Positions 33,663 to 46,163 of a stretch of 64,000 nucleotides of DNA are shown here, in pieces (the first letter of the stretch is position 1; each line of letters starts with the position of its first letter). A program made the translations under genes and the position numbers. Below the pieces are notes generated by a model. It was not told where the DNA came from and ran no database searches. It was given only the letters and a program-made list of their open reading frames with translations. The stretch spans positions 3,906,001-3,970,000 of the forward strand of contig CANTUQ010000076.1 in NCBI GenBank assembly GCA_947683425.1, in the 5' to 3' direction. Source of the stretch: Excoecaria cochinchinensis (Eukaryota; Streptophyta; Magnoliopsida; Malpighiales; Euphorbiaceae).

Positions 33663-35020
33663 AAGGGAGTAACTTGGTCTAGCTATAGACATTAAATAAA
33701 GCGCTAATTGGGAGGCAACCCAATCATTTAAAAAAAAAAAATTTAATTAGTTTAATTTATTTTATTTATTTATTTATTTTAAATTTAAGTAGATTTTTAG
33801 TAGCTTAATATTTATTTATATATATTTTTTTTATTATTAATTAGTGAATTTTTTGAAATTTAAAATTATTTTTTTCTTTTACAGATTTAAATGGGCAAGT
33901 GAATGAATGAAAAAAAAAACAATAAATAAATGGGAAAAAGTTCAAACGTGAAGAAGTGAGAAACCAAGGCTAAAGAAGACAAAATAATAAAATGGGAACA
34001 GTGGCTTTCACATGGGAAGGGCGTGGAATGAAAAGGGAATTGGCAAAAATTAAACAAATTGCAACCATGTGACCAGTGGGCTTCACGAGGATAAAGTGTG
34101 AAATGGAAAATTGGAATAAAAGACAAAGTAAACTACACAATTGCATAAAGGCAGTGGCTTTCACGATTTCACTCCGTGAAATCGTTTATACCATGTCTTG
34201 GGTTCTTATTATTTCAATATTTCATTTTTAAGCAGACCCTTTCACATGCCTGGCCCGTGAATTACTTTCTTTTCCTTTAATTTAGGCACAATAAAACCTC
34301 AAACCTCACTAGGTCACCTCGTGAACTGCATTCTCTCAAAGAACCCAAATTGCTTTACTTTGCCCTCCCGATTTTATCTTGATCACTCTTTTCTTCTTCT
34401 TCTTCTCATTCATCTTCATCTAAGCAGAGATTCTACTCATTTGGGTTTGTGTTTTAAATCCCTAGTTTTTCTAATTGGGGATTTTAAAAATCAGACTCCA
34501 TCTCTCAATATTAGTTTCTTATTTCCCGACGTAACTTCCGACGAAGCAGCGCCACCGACCACGACGAGGGAGTTCTGCCACCATCACCGTCGCCTAGCCT
34601 CCAGTTTAGCTTCCGAAGTGTCGCACTTGTCCCCTGCCCCAACCAGCGCCGCCCCATATCCATCGCCCTATATCTGCTCACCATTGCAACACCTCGAAGA
34701 ACAGGGCAGTCTTTTTGATACTTTGTTTTATTTTATTTTCTTATTTTTGTTTATTTATTATTATTTTTTTTTCTTTTCTTTCTCTTTGGTTGTTAGTTAG
34801 TTCTGTTTTAACGTATAGTTGCAGTTAGAATTGCTTAACCAGTGGTTTGTGTTGTGCATTTGTGATAATTTAATTTTGTGGTTTTGCTTTGTTGTGGCTA
34901 CTTTGAGACTGAACTTGTGGTGAATTTTGAGTTTTTGTCGCTAATTTGTATTGTTGAACTTTTACATATCCTCTGATAGACTTAGAGTAGGTTGTTCAAA
35001 TTTTTTTTTTGTGGTAACCT
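33663..35020 (+). other. Non-coding region between pol and the third ORF of G
   Basis: About 1.36 kb. The first half is AT-rich with homopolymers; 33990-34330 has repeated GTGGCTTTCAC-like words and a perfect hairpin (34163-34185). The second half is CT-rich and looks like a plant 5' untranslated leader. A 159-codon open frame at 34321-34800 starts with GTG, has no recognisable domain and is not called. Such a region could hold an internal promoter or splice acceptor for the third ORF. Confidence 0.6.
34163..34185. repeat. Perfect 10-bp-arm hairpin in element G
   Basis: Arms ACGATTTCAC and GTGAAATCGT around TCC. It follows a GTGGCTTTCAC word that also occurs near 34003. Confidence 0.8.
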
Positions 35021-36232
35021 ATGGCTAGAGAAGGTGTAAAAAGGAAGAGTGCAAATACGTCAACTACAAAAGGCATGAAAACAACTGAAAGGAAGCAAAA
35101 ATAGGGGAAACCTTCCAACAAGAAATTGAGACCGACGACAGCCATCATCGAAGAGCAGGAAGTAATCGCACCTCGAAGATTAGGTGAGCCTAACTTTCAG
35201 TTTGGTACGCCATTCCAGCAAACCAGGTATGAACAAATTCGCAATAGACACCATGGTGCTATGAAATTTTTTGATAAGAATATGCTTCAAACTTTGGGTT
35301 TGTTCAATGATGTTCATGCATTAATGAAAGGAATTGGTTGGGACTTGTTCATGAATTTTGAAAATCATAGTTATCATGAGCTGACCTTAGAATTTCTAAG
35401 CTCTTTTAAATGTGATATAAGTCCACACTATATGAATGATACCGATACATTCACATTTAGACTTAGAAATAGGAACTACAAACTCAATTTGCCAACTCTG
35501 AATTCTATCTTTAAGTTGTCCAACCAAGGTCATCGTTCATATCTTAAGGATTTTAATATGTCTGGTGCTTGGCGCATCCTTACTGATAGTGGTGACGAGT
35601 TTCACCCTGCTGTGAGTAAGTCTTCTAACTTGCTGCATGCATTTCGTTATATTCAAAGGGTGTTATCTCATACTTTTTGTAGTAGGGGTAATAGCCAAGG
35701 GTCTGTCACCAAATCTGAATTATTCTTTTTGTATTGCATGCATCAAGGTATCCTGGTTACTGGTGGTGTTTGGATTTTGAACCACCTCAAAAAGGTGAGT
35801 GAGCAAGAGAAAGGAAAAATTGTTGTAGGAGGCTTTGTTACAGCCATAGCAAAACATTTTAGAATAGGAAACTTGGGTCCGTTTTCAATATGATCCAGTT
35901 ATGTGGATTTTGAAACTCTTCAATCTATGGAATTCTGTAAATGGGATGCTAACCAATGGATGTTGTTAGATAGAAATGGCAATTCTATTCCTATTGAGAA
36001 ACACCAGGTTCAGGATGTGAATGACAACCCAGAAGAGCCAACCGAGCATGAAGAGAGCCCGATTTTCCTACTCACTGAACCAAGCTCCTCCAACACCACC
36101 TTCACTATTGAGCATTTGAAAGATCATATTGATGCTCGAATTGATGATGTGCAAGCGCAAATTTCCACCCTGCGGGATCGCGTGGAGTTCTTAATTGCGT
36201 CTCTCGTACCATATTTTCGTCCACCTTCATAG
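35021..36232 (+). pseudogene. Third ORF of element G, Athila ORF-1 family, with two nonsense codons
   Basis: One frame from ATG 35021 to TAG 36230-36232, about 403 codons, interrupted by TAG at 35102-35104 and TGA at 35891-35893. The N terminus is short and lysine-rich. The middle has the features I associate with the Athila ORF-1 / plant transposon protein family: a YHELTLEFLSSF stretch, FRLRNRNYKLNLPTLN, and near the end SELFFLYCMHQG. The last 35 residues look like a coiled coil (heptad-like LKDHIDARIDDVQAQISTLR). I see no signal peptide or clear membrane segment, so an envelope role is not supported here. The function of the family is unknown. It sits where endogenous-retrovirus-like Athila elements carry their extra gene. 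Confidence 0.72.
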
Positions 36233-36358
36233 TCTCTCATGCCCTGTCGTCCTCACAATTTCAGGGAAGTGTTCTAATTTATCTTACTAATTATTTTATT
36301 TCTTTTTCTTTTCTTTCCCTGCTTATCATTTTCATGCTTTGAGGACAATGCATATTTT

Positions 36359-36372
36359 AAGTTTGGGGGTGT
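36359..36372 (+). promoter_or_regulatory. Internal polypurine-like tract of element G
   Basis: AAGTTTGGGGGTGT with GAGGAC shortly upstream, the same arrangement as the terminal tract at 37720-37735. It could be a second plus-strand primer site. Confidence 0.5.
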
Positions 36373-37719
36373 GGCTGTAATTTATTTTTGTATGGTTTAT
36401 TTTGCCCTTGAAAAAAAAAAAAAAAAAAAGCTTGAAATTTGCTTGGACCTTGGTTGACATTTGCATTTGAATGTATTTGAGCTCGATTTCGGATGATGGC
36501 ATCTAATTAAAGACTAAGATAAGGTAGAGTATAGTTGATAATGGCTAAGTTAGCTTAATCATTTTGTGCTTAAGTTTCAATCTGTCGATTAACAAACTTT
36601 CTAAATTATGACTTTCATATCTAGATTGATTTATTTTAATAAGCTAGCACAAATGGTTTTTTCTCGTCTTTTCGCATCTAGCATGATTAATTTTAACTTT
36701 GTTTCTCAAGAATAGGATGTATGAGTTAAAAAAAAATTTAAATTTGCTTGCAAGAGACAATGCTAATGCATTTGAAAACTTTATTTCAACCTTGCCTTGA
36801 TATGCATAGAATTTTATTTTTTAAGCAATGAATTTAGAAATAAGGGATGTCAAGAAAAAAAAAATAAATAAATAGATGTTTATATATAATAAATGTTTAT
36901 CTTTTCCTTTTTGAGAAGTGGTTTACCAACATTAGTCGGTTCAAGTGGTACGGCACTTGTTCCCCTTAAGCAAGGTTTCGGTAATGATCCTTGTGAATGG
37001 AAAAGATTAATGCTGGGAGAGCTTTACCCCGTAGGGGCCGTTCATAGCTCGAAATTTGCCACGAAAAAGAAAAAAAAATGGTTCACCATCACTGGTTGAT
37101 TCAGGTGGTTCAGGCCTGTTTCCCTTAAGCAAAGTCTCGGTAATGAGTTTTGTGTATGGAAAAAACTAGTGTTGGGAGAGTGTACCCCCGTAGGGGCCGA
37201 TATAAGCTCGAAAAAAGCCATTAAAAGTGCCTCAAATAGGAGAAGTGAATAAAAAGAAAATTAGAAAAAAAGAAAAAATTGTGGCTCCTGCATTCTCTAA
37301 ATTTATTTGCACGAATTTGTAAATTTTATTTATCTTGGCAGGTTGAGTACATGTTTCCCTATGTATTGGCTGAACTCTTATCGAAACTTAATTGTGTGGT
37401 CATGATTCTAAATTCTCTATATCTAATTCTTGAGAACTTGGTTGACATTTGTTATGTTTAATGTGGATTGATGAGAATTTATTGTGAAATGCTAGCTGCT
37501 TTTGATACGTCAATTTAGCTTTGAAAGTCATGGTTTATAGGAAGTTGTAATTCGTTGGATTTGGACTATAAAAGAGAAAACGGACAATGTACTTGTGATA
37601 ATTGGTAAACATTGCTTTTACTTATCTTGGTTGAGATTGGTTGCTATCATCTGAAAATCTGAGTTTGAATTGTTTAAAAGTATGGTTTATTCTTCTTTAC
37701 TCGAGGACGAGCAAAGTTC
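36373..37719 (+). other. 3' untranslated region of element G
   Basis: Non-coding, AT-rich, with A-tracts (36411-36429 and 36855-36865) and a tandem repeat (36919-37238). The open frames in it (68 and 60 codons) show no domain. Confidence 0.6.
36919..37238 (+). repeat. Imperfect 160-bp tandem duplication in element G
   Basis: Two units start TGGTTTACC (36919) and TGGTTCACC (37079). They share CCCTTAAGCAA, TCTCGGTAATGA-like, GGGAGAG and CCCCGTAGGGGCCG stretches, and both end in A-rich sequence. The second copy has drifted. Confidence 0.8.
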
Positions 37720-37735
37720 AAGTTTGGGGGTATTT
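37720..37735 (+). promoter_or_regulatory. Polypurine tract of element G
   Basis: AAGTTTGGGGGTATTT abuts the 3' LTR start TGTTAGTAGG; GAGGAC lies upstream. Confidence 0.8.
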
Positions 37736-39075
37736 TGTTAGTAGGTTTTATATAGGTTTTTATGGGTCATTTTATATAAATTTTAGGTTGAAATAGTTGT
37801 TTAGTAGCTAATTTTCATTATCTTTTAGTTACAATTTTTAATTCTTTTCTTTTGATTGCTAAGTTGACTTAATTGTGTTAATCTTGGTGGTTTCAGGTTT
37901 AATTTTATTAATCTTCAGTGATTAAAGAGTTAGGAGTTCATTTGAACACAAAAAGCATTCATTGGAAGTTTTAGAGGTTCAACAAAGGGTGCTAAATGGT
38001 GAAAGAAAGCAATCAGAGAGTTTCACCACCCAAGGCTGTGAGGGTTAGATGGACAGATTGTTTCACCACCTGAGGTGGTGACACTGGGCAAAAATCACCA
38101 CCTGAGGGTGTGGTGATTTGGATAAAAACGGGAATGAAGAGTTTTAAACCTTTTTCAATTCCAACTCTATCTGATTTATTCCAAAACAAGCCCTAGAGCT
38201 CTCCTATTCCAATTAGGACACTTTGTCCATTAAAAGAGGTCATTCTATCTCAAAAGGGGGGACGAAAACAAGAGAACGATTTGAAGAAACTCAAGATTTG
38301 GAATCAAAGCTTCAAGCATCAAGATTTTCATCTCTACTCAATTTCAAGTTTGCTTTAACTATGTTATTGAATTTGAATTGTTATTTTGAATTCTTGAACA
38401 TGATTAACATGAGCTAAATTTTCTTTAGGGTTATCTTTGATGTAACTTGAATTTTTACTTTTTTTTAATTATTTCAATTAGCTTTCTTTACTTTTGCAAT
38501 TGTTTACAATTATGCTTAATGCCATCAATTAACTGGCCATTGATTGATTGATCTATTTTCTTAAAATTAGTACGGAAGGAAAATTTTAAGATTGAATTTG
38601 AATTGTAAACAACACAATAATATAGTTTGAATGGAAATAATATAACTTGACTTGTGGGAATTTATTGAGAATAATCATATTCATAAATTCATTCATTAAT
38701 CTCTGTTATAAAAGATTAATAGGCATTAGTGAATAAATTTAGCTTAGCTTGGGAGAGCATGTTAAATATTTAAGGATTATTATTCCTTGCTTGAGTAATT
38801 AAATTTGATTGTTAATAGTTATAATTGAAAAAGTAATTTCAAGTGAACTCAAAGATACCCCTGCTTCTCATCTAGTGATTTCTTTCAATTTCTTAATTGT
38901 TTTTGTGGTTCTATTTTCATAATTACTATTTATTTTAATCAATTAAGTTTTGCCTGTCTAAATAATAGAAAATTATCACCGTTTTGGTACTTGATCATCA
39001 GTCCTTGTGGGAACGATAACTCATTCACTCTTTACTACTAAAATCGATTTCGTATACTTGCGAAAATCGACAACA
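37736..39075 (+). repeat. 3' LTR of element G
   Basis: 1,340 bp, the same length as the 5' LTR. Differences seen: AACAC for AGAC, GGATAAAA for GTATAAAA, TTTTTC for TTTTCC, CAATAATA for CAAGAATA and CATGTTAAA for CATGCTAAA. Confidence 0.95.
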
Positions 39076-41409
39076 GTATGCATAAGTTAAGAGGGTTTTA
39101 GGTGTGAGTAGCGTAGGTTATTTTGGTGTGAGTAATTAGTTTCACCAATAGGAAATTGATACATATTTAGGATAAAGAAAGAAAAAGAAAAGGGAATGAA
39201 AGAAAAGGAACTTAGAGATTTACGTTTCTTTTCTCACTCTTTTTCTTCTTCTTCATTTTCTTTATCTCAAGTACTGTATTGTTGATTCAAGGTCTTATTG
39301 GTGAAATTGATTCTCTCTTTGCATCCTCTCTAGTAAGTAATTGAATTCTCTCATCTAATTGTTTCATTTACTTCATCTTCTTCTTCCTTAAGTTTAGATT
39401 TAACTTAGGGTTTTCTTTGTGGATATTCTTGCTGTGTTTGTGTTTAGCTGAAGCTCCTCGTGATCCTAAGGGCAAAGAGGTTGCTGGACCTAGTGGAGCT
39501 AAGTGATAGAGGCTTAGATTTCAGGTTTGGGAATAATTGCTTGTGATTTGCATAATTTGAGTTTACTGTAAATTTCTTGGGTTTATATGTTCTTGAAGAA
39601 GTTGAATGCAAATACCCTTGATTAGGTTGACTGAATATTGGTTTGAGTTGTCTATATGTTGTTTAAATTGTGTGGGATCTTCCTTGAAAGGTATGAATTG
39701 ATTTGTATGGTTTTAAATCAAATTTGGATTGATTTTATTGTTCTGGAAATTCTGGAAATCGAGTTCTGTCAAAAATCCCGTCATTCCTGATACTGTCGCG
39801 CGACTCGCCAAGAAGAGAGGCAAGTCACGATACGTGACCTCAGGTCACGTCGCGTGACCTGCCAGCTTGAGGCTGGTCGCGGGTTGTGGCTGCCTGTCAC
39901 AACTCGTGACCAGTTGAGATGAAGCCAGTCACGAGTCGTGACTCCCCGTCACGCCACGTGACCGGCTGAGGGAAGGCAAGTGGCGTAACAACTGAAGAGA
40001 AGCACGTCACGAGACGTGACGTCCAGTCACGCCGTGACCTGCGAGGGCGCTGCGTGATCTGCGAGGTCATGCAACGTGATCTGCGAGGGAGTAGCACGTC
40101 ACGAGACGTGACGTCCAGTCACGCCGTGACCTGCGAGGGCGTTGCGTGATTTGCGAGGATCACGCAACGTGACCGGCGAGGAACAAGCAAGTCACGTCGC
40201 GTGACCTGCCTGTTGAGAAGGCCAATCACGCCTTGTGACTAGCCAATCTCGCCCGTTTTCCCGTTTTGCTCTTTTTCCGAATTTTTCCCAGCTTTTGACT
40301 CAATAATAATTCTAGTATTTTCTTCTGGATGAATTTATACTGTGGTATAATGCCTGTCCTACTTGTATATACTCTGATTTGAATAATACCATGAATTTCT
40401 GATGAATATTATTCTGTACTTTGAAATGTGATCTGTTTGACGCATAACCTGCTAGAGTCAAGTAAGTGGATAGTTAGGCATGCCTAATAGAGTCTTTAGC
40501 TGCAGCCCTCAGTTCAGTTTGGACCCCGATCAGGTCCCCGTTTGGTTCCTCGCGAACCCCTCAGTATTAGGATCTTGTTTAAGGTCCCCTCAGTATATGA
40601 ATAACATGTTTTGATAAATAAATAACATTTGACTTGTACCTGTGAGGTACCCTCAGTATTCGATTCGTACCCGTAAGGTACCCTCAGTACACTCATTATC
40701 CACTATCTAGAGTCAGCAGGTGTTCTTTAAATGTTAATGGAATTATTCTGATCTGATCTGGCTATGAATAGAATATCTGAATGAGTTTAATGATGAAATA
40801 CATGCTGGATTATTCTGTAATAGATATGAGTGTGAGATACTGAATGTATGGCTTTTAAATACGAGCATGTTTATATGAATTATGTTATAGCCTTGCATTC
40901 TGCCATTGTGAATGTGTTATGCCTTGACGACCATTGTGAATGGCCGTCCATAATTTATGTGTGTTTCCCCACTAAGCGTTTATCGCTTAGCACGGTGTTT
41001 TTACCCGTGCAGGTGCGGAAGGCGTTTTGCTTTGGGAGAGTCGCCGTCATCAAGCCAACACAGAAGGGATTAGTGTAGGGCTCAGTTTTGTATCAGTTAT
41101 TGATTCTTTTTGTATAGAACTCTCTGTATCAGTTATGTATCAGCTTCCGCTTTTGTATCTATATTTCGTATATGTAATATTATTTTGTATCAGCTAGTTG
41201 ATCAGATCATTATTGTAATAGTTTATTATAGTAATGCATGATCAGCTTTTGCTTTCTGCATGTAAAGTTTTTAATTATTCTGTATTTTCTGAATGTATGT
41301 TTGAATGAATGTATGTTTTACTTTGTACTTGCTTGGTGGCACCTTTACTCATACGGCATCTCACTCCTTCTCGGATGGGATCGCCTACGTATGGGAAGGG
41401 GGTGTTACA
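39076..41409 (+). repeat. LTR2 of array F, second segment
   Basis: The first five bases, GTATG, are the right duplication of G; the LTR resumes at 39081 (CATAAGTTAAG). The reconstituted length is 2,536 bp, 20 bp shorter than LTR1 and LTR3 because one GTCACGTCGCGTGAC unit is missing near 40200. It holds the intron-like segment (39333-39447) and the double stem-loop (40972-41009). Confidence 0.93.
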
Positions 41410-41414
41410 GTTAG

Positions 41415-41426
41415 TGGTATCAGAGC
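41415..41426 (+). promoter_or_regulatory. Primer binding site of F copy B (tRNA-iMet)
   Basis: TGGTATCAGAGC, five bases after LTR2, identical to that of copy A. Confidence 0.92.
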
Positions 41427-41531
41427 ATAGGTTTAGGCATTTCTGGGTGTTGTTGTGAATGTTCTGAGTTTCTTAGATGTGTATGTGTCTAGATCTGTGT
41501 TGGCTGATACGGTTGTTTCTTGTTTGTTTAG

Positions 41532-44500
41532 ATGGCTTCTAATTCTGCTCATGGTGCGCGTGAGGAATCTGCCGAGAGTGTGAATCCTCCAGCTGTAGAT
41601 CAGTCTGTTTCTGTTTCTGTGTCGGCTCAGCATGCTAGGGTCCAGCCCGAGGCCGCAGCCATGCCCTTTGAGGCTATGTTTAGGCTGCATCAGGACATGG
41701 CTAGGGTTTTGGAGAGAGTGACTGCTCCTAGAGCACCTATGGAGAATTTGAGAAGGGCAGGAGTTGAGGATTTTTATGGTACTGGTTTGAATGAATTTGT
41801 GATGGCAGAGAAATGGTTAGATAAAGTGAAGCGTGCCTTGAGAGAGATTCGGTGTCCTCCCGACCAGCAGGCAGAGTGTGCATTAGCTCTTCTGCAGGGG
41901 TCTGCTTTTGAATGGTGGGAATTAGTTTGCAGACATCCTCAGTTACCGGATCCGATTACTTGGGAGTTCTTTGAGGGTGAGTTCACAAAGAAGTACATCA
42001 CTCAGACTTATAGAGATTCGAGATGGGCGCAGTTTTTGAGTTTGAGACAGAGGGCTATGTCTGTAGCCGATTATGAGAAAGAGTTCAACAGGTTATCTCG
42101 CTATGCCCCACGAGGAGTTATGACTGATGACTTTAGATGCAAGCATTTCGAGGCTGGTTTAAATGAGTCTTTGAAGATTGCTTTGATTTCTCTGATGTGC
42201 ATCCCTGGGGTTAGCTACTATCAGATTGTAGAGGCTGCTGTGAGAGCTGAGTTATCTGAGACTGTGATGAGAGAGAGAGCTCAGAGGAGGAGTTCTTCTC
42301 GTGGAGGATCTTCTTCGGGTAAGAGATCTAGGAACCCACAGGATGAGTCATCTTCTGGCCCGGCTTCTAGAGGTAGACGACAGGGTTCTACAGCTGTGTC
42401 AGGTTCTGGTAGGGGTAGTAGAGCTGAGACTACATCGGTTTGTCCTCATTGTAGTAAGTCACATCGGGGTGAGTGTAGGTGGCTCTCCGGTGCATGCTTC
42501 AGGTGTGGGAGTTCAGAGCATCAGTTGGCCAGTTGTCCGAGGTTGCATGAGGATTCAGGTTCCCAGAGACAGGGCAGTAGGGTCGGTTCGAATGCTTCTC
42601 AGGCTACCCGTGGCAGAGGCCGAGGTAGAGGTAGAGGTGGTCGGCATAGAGAGGGAGCTGCTTCTGAAACTGTTGAGCATCCTCCTTAGGGTGCCGTTAG
42701 AGCTTATGCTATAAGAGCCAGAGATGAGCAGGATGTGCCTGACGTTATTGCTGGTAAGTTGCTACTCCATGACACTGAGTTGTATGCTCTAATTGATCCT
42801 GGTTCCACACACTCATATTTGTGCACAGATAAAATTGTTGATAAATTGCATTCAGTTGATCAGTTAGATTATGAGATTTGTGTGACCAGTCCATTAGGGC
42901 ATAGTGTCAGTGTGAGTAGAGTTTTTAGGAGTTGTCCTCTGATTGTTGAGGGAGCTGTGCTTCCAGCGGATCTCATTGAGTTACCCTTCAGAGAGTTTGA
43001 CTTGATTCTGGGTATGGACTGGTTGGGGAAGCATCGGGCTGTAGTTGATTGCCATAGGAAGACAGTTGTGCTTCGGGATAGAAGTCAGTCTCTTGTGTTT
43101 TTGAAAGGTTTGGGTGCTAGTTCTGTGAATAATGTTATTTCTGCGATGCAAGCCAAGAGATTTATCAGGAAAGGTTGTGAGGCTTTCCTAGCAGTTGTGT
43201 TAGATTCCAGGAGGGATCAGGTTCAGATTGAGGATATTCCTGTAGTGCGGGAGTTTAGTGATGTATTCCCGAGCGAGTTGCCTGGTTTGCCTCCTGAGAG
43301 AGAGGTTGAGTTGTCCATTGAGATCATGCCAGGTACTACACCTATTTCGAGAGCACCTTATCGGATGGCTCCTGTAGAGTTGAGGGAACTTAAATCTCAG
43401 CTACAAGAGTTATTAGATAAGGGGTTTATTAGACCGAGCATATCTCCTTGGGGAGCTCCAGTTCTGTTTGTAAAGAAGAAAGATGGATCATTGCGGATGT
43501 GTATCGACTACAGGCAGATTAATAAAGTTACAGTGAAGAATAAGTATCCATTGCCTAGGATTGAGGATTTATTTGATCAGCTTCGAGGTGCGGGTGTCTT
43601 TTCCAAGATAGATCTTCGATCAGGGTACTACCAGCTTCGTGTTCAGGATGCAGATGTGGTTAAGACTGCATTTCGGACTAGGTATGGCCACTATGAGTTT
43701 CTTGTGATGCCGTTTGGTTTGACAAATGCTCCAGCGGCTTTTATGGATCTGATGAATCGTGTGTTTAGGCCATACTTAGATCGATTTGTAGTAGTGTTCA
43801 TCGATGATATCTTGGTGTATTCCAAGGATGAGAGTGAGCATGAGGAGCATCTCCAATTAGTTCTTCAGATGTTGAGAGAGCATCAGTTGTTTGCTAAGCT
43901 TAGCAAGTGTCATTTCTGGCTTCGAGAAGTATCATTCTTGGGTCACATTGTTTCAGCTAGAGGTATTCAGGTTGATCCAGCCAAGATCGAGGCGATAGTT
44001 GATTGGAAAGCGCCTCAGAATGTTCAGGAAGTGAGGAGTTTCCTCGGTTTAGCAGGTTACTACCGTCGGTTCGTTAAGGGATTTTCTGTGATTGCTGCTC
44101 CGATGACTAGATTGTTGAGGAAAGGAGTTAGATTTGAGTGGTCAGACAGGTGTCAGTCTTGTTTTGATCGGTTAAAGCAGTTGCTTGTTGAGGCTCCTAT
44201 CCTTACTCAACCCATCTCGGGTAAGGAGTTTGTCATTTATAGTGATGCTTCTGGAGTTGGTCTTGGATGTGTGCTGATGCAGGAAGGTAAAGTAGTGGCT
44301 TATGCTTCTCGTCAGTTGAAGCCACATGAGAAGAACTATCCGACGCATGATTTAGAGTTGCCAGCTGTGATCTTTGCTTTGAAGATTTGGCGTCATTACC
44401 TGTATGGGGAAAAGTGTAGAATCTTCTTGGACCACAAGAGCTTGAAGTATTTCCTTTCACAGAAAGAGTTGAACATGAGACAGCGCCGATGGCTTGAGTT

Positions 44501-46163
44501 ATTTAAGGACTACGACTGCATTGTGGATTACCATCCTGGTAAGGCTAATGTAGTTGCCGATGCTTTGAGTCGGAAATCGGTTTCAGCTTTGTTCTTGAGG
44601 CGATTCAGATGGCGATTTGGTTCAGATGGGGCTTTGCTTGCCCAGTTGCGTGTGAAGCCTACATTGAGACAGAGGATAGTGGATGCTCAGAGAGATGACC
44701 AGAGGCTTCAGCAGTTTGTACATGAGGTTAGATCGGGTAAGCAGTCAGAGTTCTCAGTTCAGGATGAGGTACTTATGTTCAGAGATCGCTTGTGTGTGCC
44801 AGAATCTGAGGATTTGAGGAGACAGCTCATGAGTGAGGCGCATAGTACAGTCTTTACTATGCATCCGGGCAGTGAGAAGATGTACAGAGACATGAAGCAA
44901 TTCTATTGGTGGTCCGGTATGAAGCGTGATATAGTGGATTTTGTGTCCAAGTGCTTGACATGTCAGCAGGTAAAGGCTGAGCATCAGATACCTTCGGGTT
45001 TGCTTATGCCTTTATCCATTCCTGAGTGGAAATGGGATGATATCGCCATGGACTTCGTTTCTGGTTTGCCTTTGACTCAGAGGAAGCATGACTCAGTTTG
45101 GGTTATTGTGGATCGGCTTACGAAATCAGCTCACTTTCTGCCGGTTAGAGTGGACTACTCCATGGACAGATTGGCCAGTATCTATGTGGATGAGATAGTT
45201 CGGTTGCATGGTGTGCCTTTATCCATAGTGTCAGATCGGGATCCGAGGTTTACTTCCAAGTTTTGGAAGGAGTTACAGAGAGCTTTGGGCACTAGGTTGA
45301 ACTTCAGTACAGCGTTTCATCCTCAGACCGATGGTCAGTCAGAGCGAGTTATTCAGATTCTGGAGGATATGATGAGAGCTTGTGCTTTGGATTTTCCGGG
45401 TAGTTGGGACAGATATGTATCGTTGATGGAGTTTGCCTACAACAACAGTTTTCAGTCGAGCATCGGTATGGCACCATATAAGGCTTTGTATGGTCGTCAG
45501 TGTAGGACTCTGATTTGTTGGACCGAGCTATCCGAGAGAGCTATGATTGGACCAGACTTGGTTAGAGATACTGAAGAGAAAATCAGAGTAGAGCAGCGGA
45601 ATTTGAAAGCAGCCAAGGATTGATAGAAGTCTTACGCCAATTTGAAAAGGAAAGATGTGCATTTTGAGATCGGGGACAAAGTTTTCCTTAAAGTTTCTCC
45701 TTGGAGGAGAGTGCTTCGATTTGGAAAGAAGGGTAAGCTTAGTCCTCGTTTCATTGGACCTTATGAGATTTTGGCTAAGGTAGGACCTGTAGCCTATAGA
45801 TTGGCACTACCGATGGAGTTAGCAAAGTTGCACGATGTGTTCCACGTTTCAATGCTTCGTCGGTACAGATCAGATCCTTCACATGTTCTGTCAGTTCAGG
45901 ATATCCAGGTGCAGCCAGACTTCTCTTATGATGAGGAACCGCGAGCTATTCTAGCCCGAGAGGTGAGGCAGTTGAGAAATAAGCAGATTCCTTTGGTTAA
46001 AGTATTGTGGATCCATCATGGAGTCTAAGAAGCGACTTGGGAACCAGAGGAGTCGATGAGAGCTCAGTATCCACAGTTATTCAGTTCAGGTGAGAATTTC
46101 GAGGACGAAATTCTTATTAGTAGGGGAGAGTTGTCACACCCCATTTGCCCCCTAGTAGAATGA
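41532..46163 (+). pseudogene. F copy B gag-pol polyprotein with four nonsense codons
   Basis: Same length, frame and domain order as copy A. Stops: codon 386 (42687-42689, TAG for CAG) between gag and protease; codons 1364-1365 (45621-45626, TGA TAG for CGA CAG) in the integrase C-terminal part; codon 1499 (46026-46028, TAA for GAA) in the chromodomain. It lacks both stops of copy A. Two RNase H positions differ from copy A (LELPAV for LELAAV, FLDHKSL for FSDHKSL). The RT box FIDD and integrase catalytic residues are intact, and protease through the integrase core is open from 42690 to 45620. Confidence 0.93.
46119..46131 (+). promoter_or_regulatory. Polypurine tract of F copy B
   Basis: AGTAGGGGAGAGT abuts LTR3, identical to copy A. 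Confidence 0.85.

Larger units (their letters stand above)
26941..39075 (+). mobile_element. Athila-like Ty3/Gypsy element G, full length, 12,135 bp
   Basis: Two 1,340-bp LTRs (26941-28280 and 37736-39075) differ at five positions I could see. GTATG flanks it (26936-26940, 39076-39080). Order: LTR, tRNA-Asp-type primer site, gag, pol in the same frame after a stop, about 1.4 kb of non-coding sequence, a third ORF of the Athila ORF-1 type, two polypurine-like tracts, LTR. Lineage markers are the primer site, the RT box FMDDFSVFG and the extra ORF. It is the youngest insertion in the nest, but every main frame carries at least one stop. Confidence 0.93.

Noticed and set aside
34321..34800. 159-codon frame upstream of the third ORF of G
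   Set aside because: It starts with GTG, is leucine/phenylalanine-rich from CT-rich DNA, and has no recognisable domain; better read as a leader.
35021..36232. Envelope gene
   Set aside because: The position fits, but no signal peptide, membrane segment or glycoprotein feature is visible; the family resemblance is to Athila ORF-1 of unknown function.
40848..41078. 76-codon open frame in the LTRs of F (also 48126-48356)
   Set aside because: It overlaps the double stem-loop, is broken in LTR1, and shows no protein-like conservation with LTR I.
22012..46131. Array F as an assembly duplication
   Set aside because: The two internal copies differ by substitutions and by distinct stops, LTR2 lacks a 20-bp unit, and G is in only one LTR. 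It cannot be fully excluded without reads.
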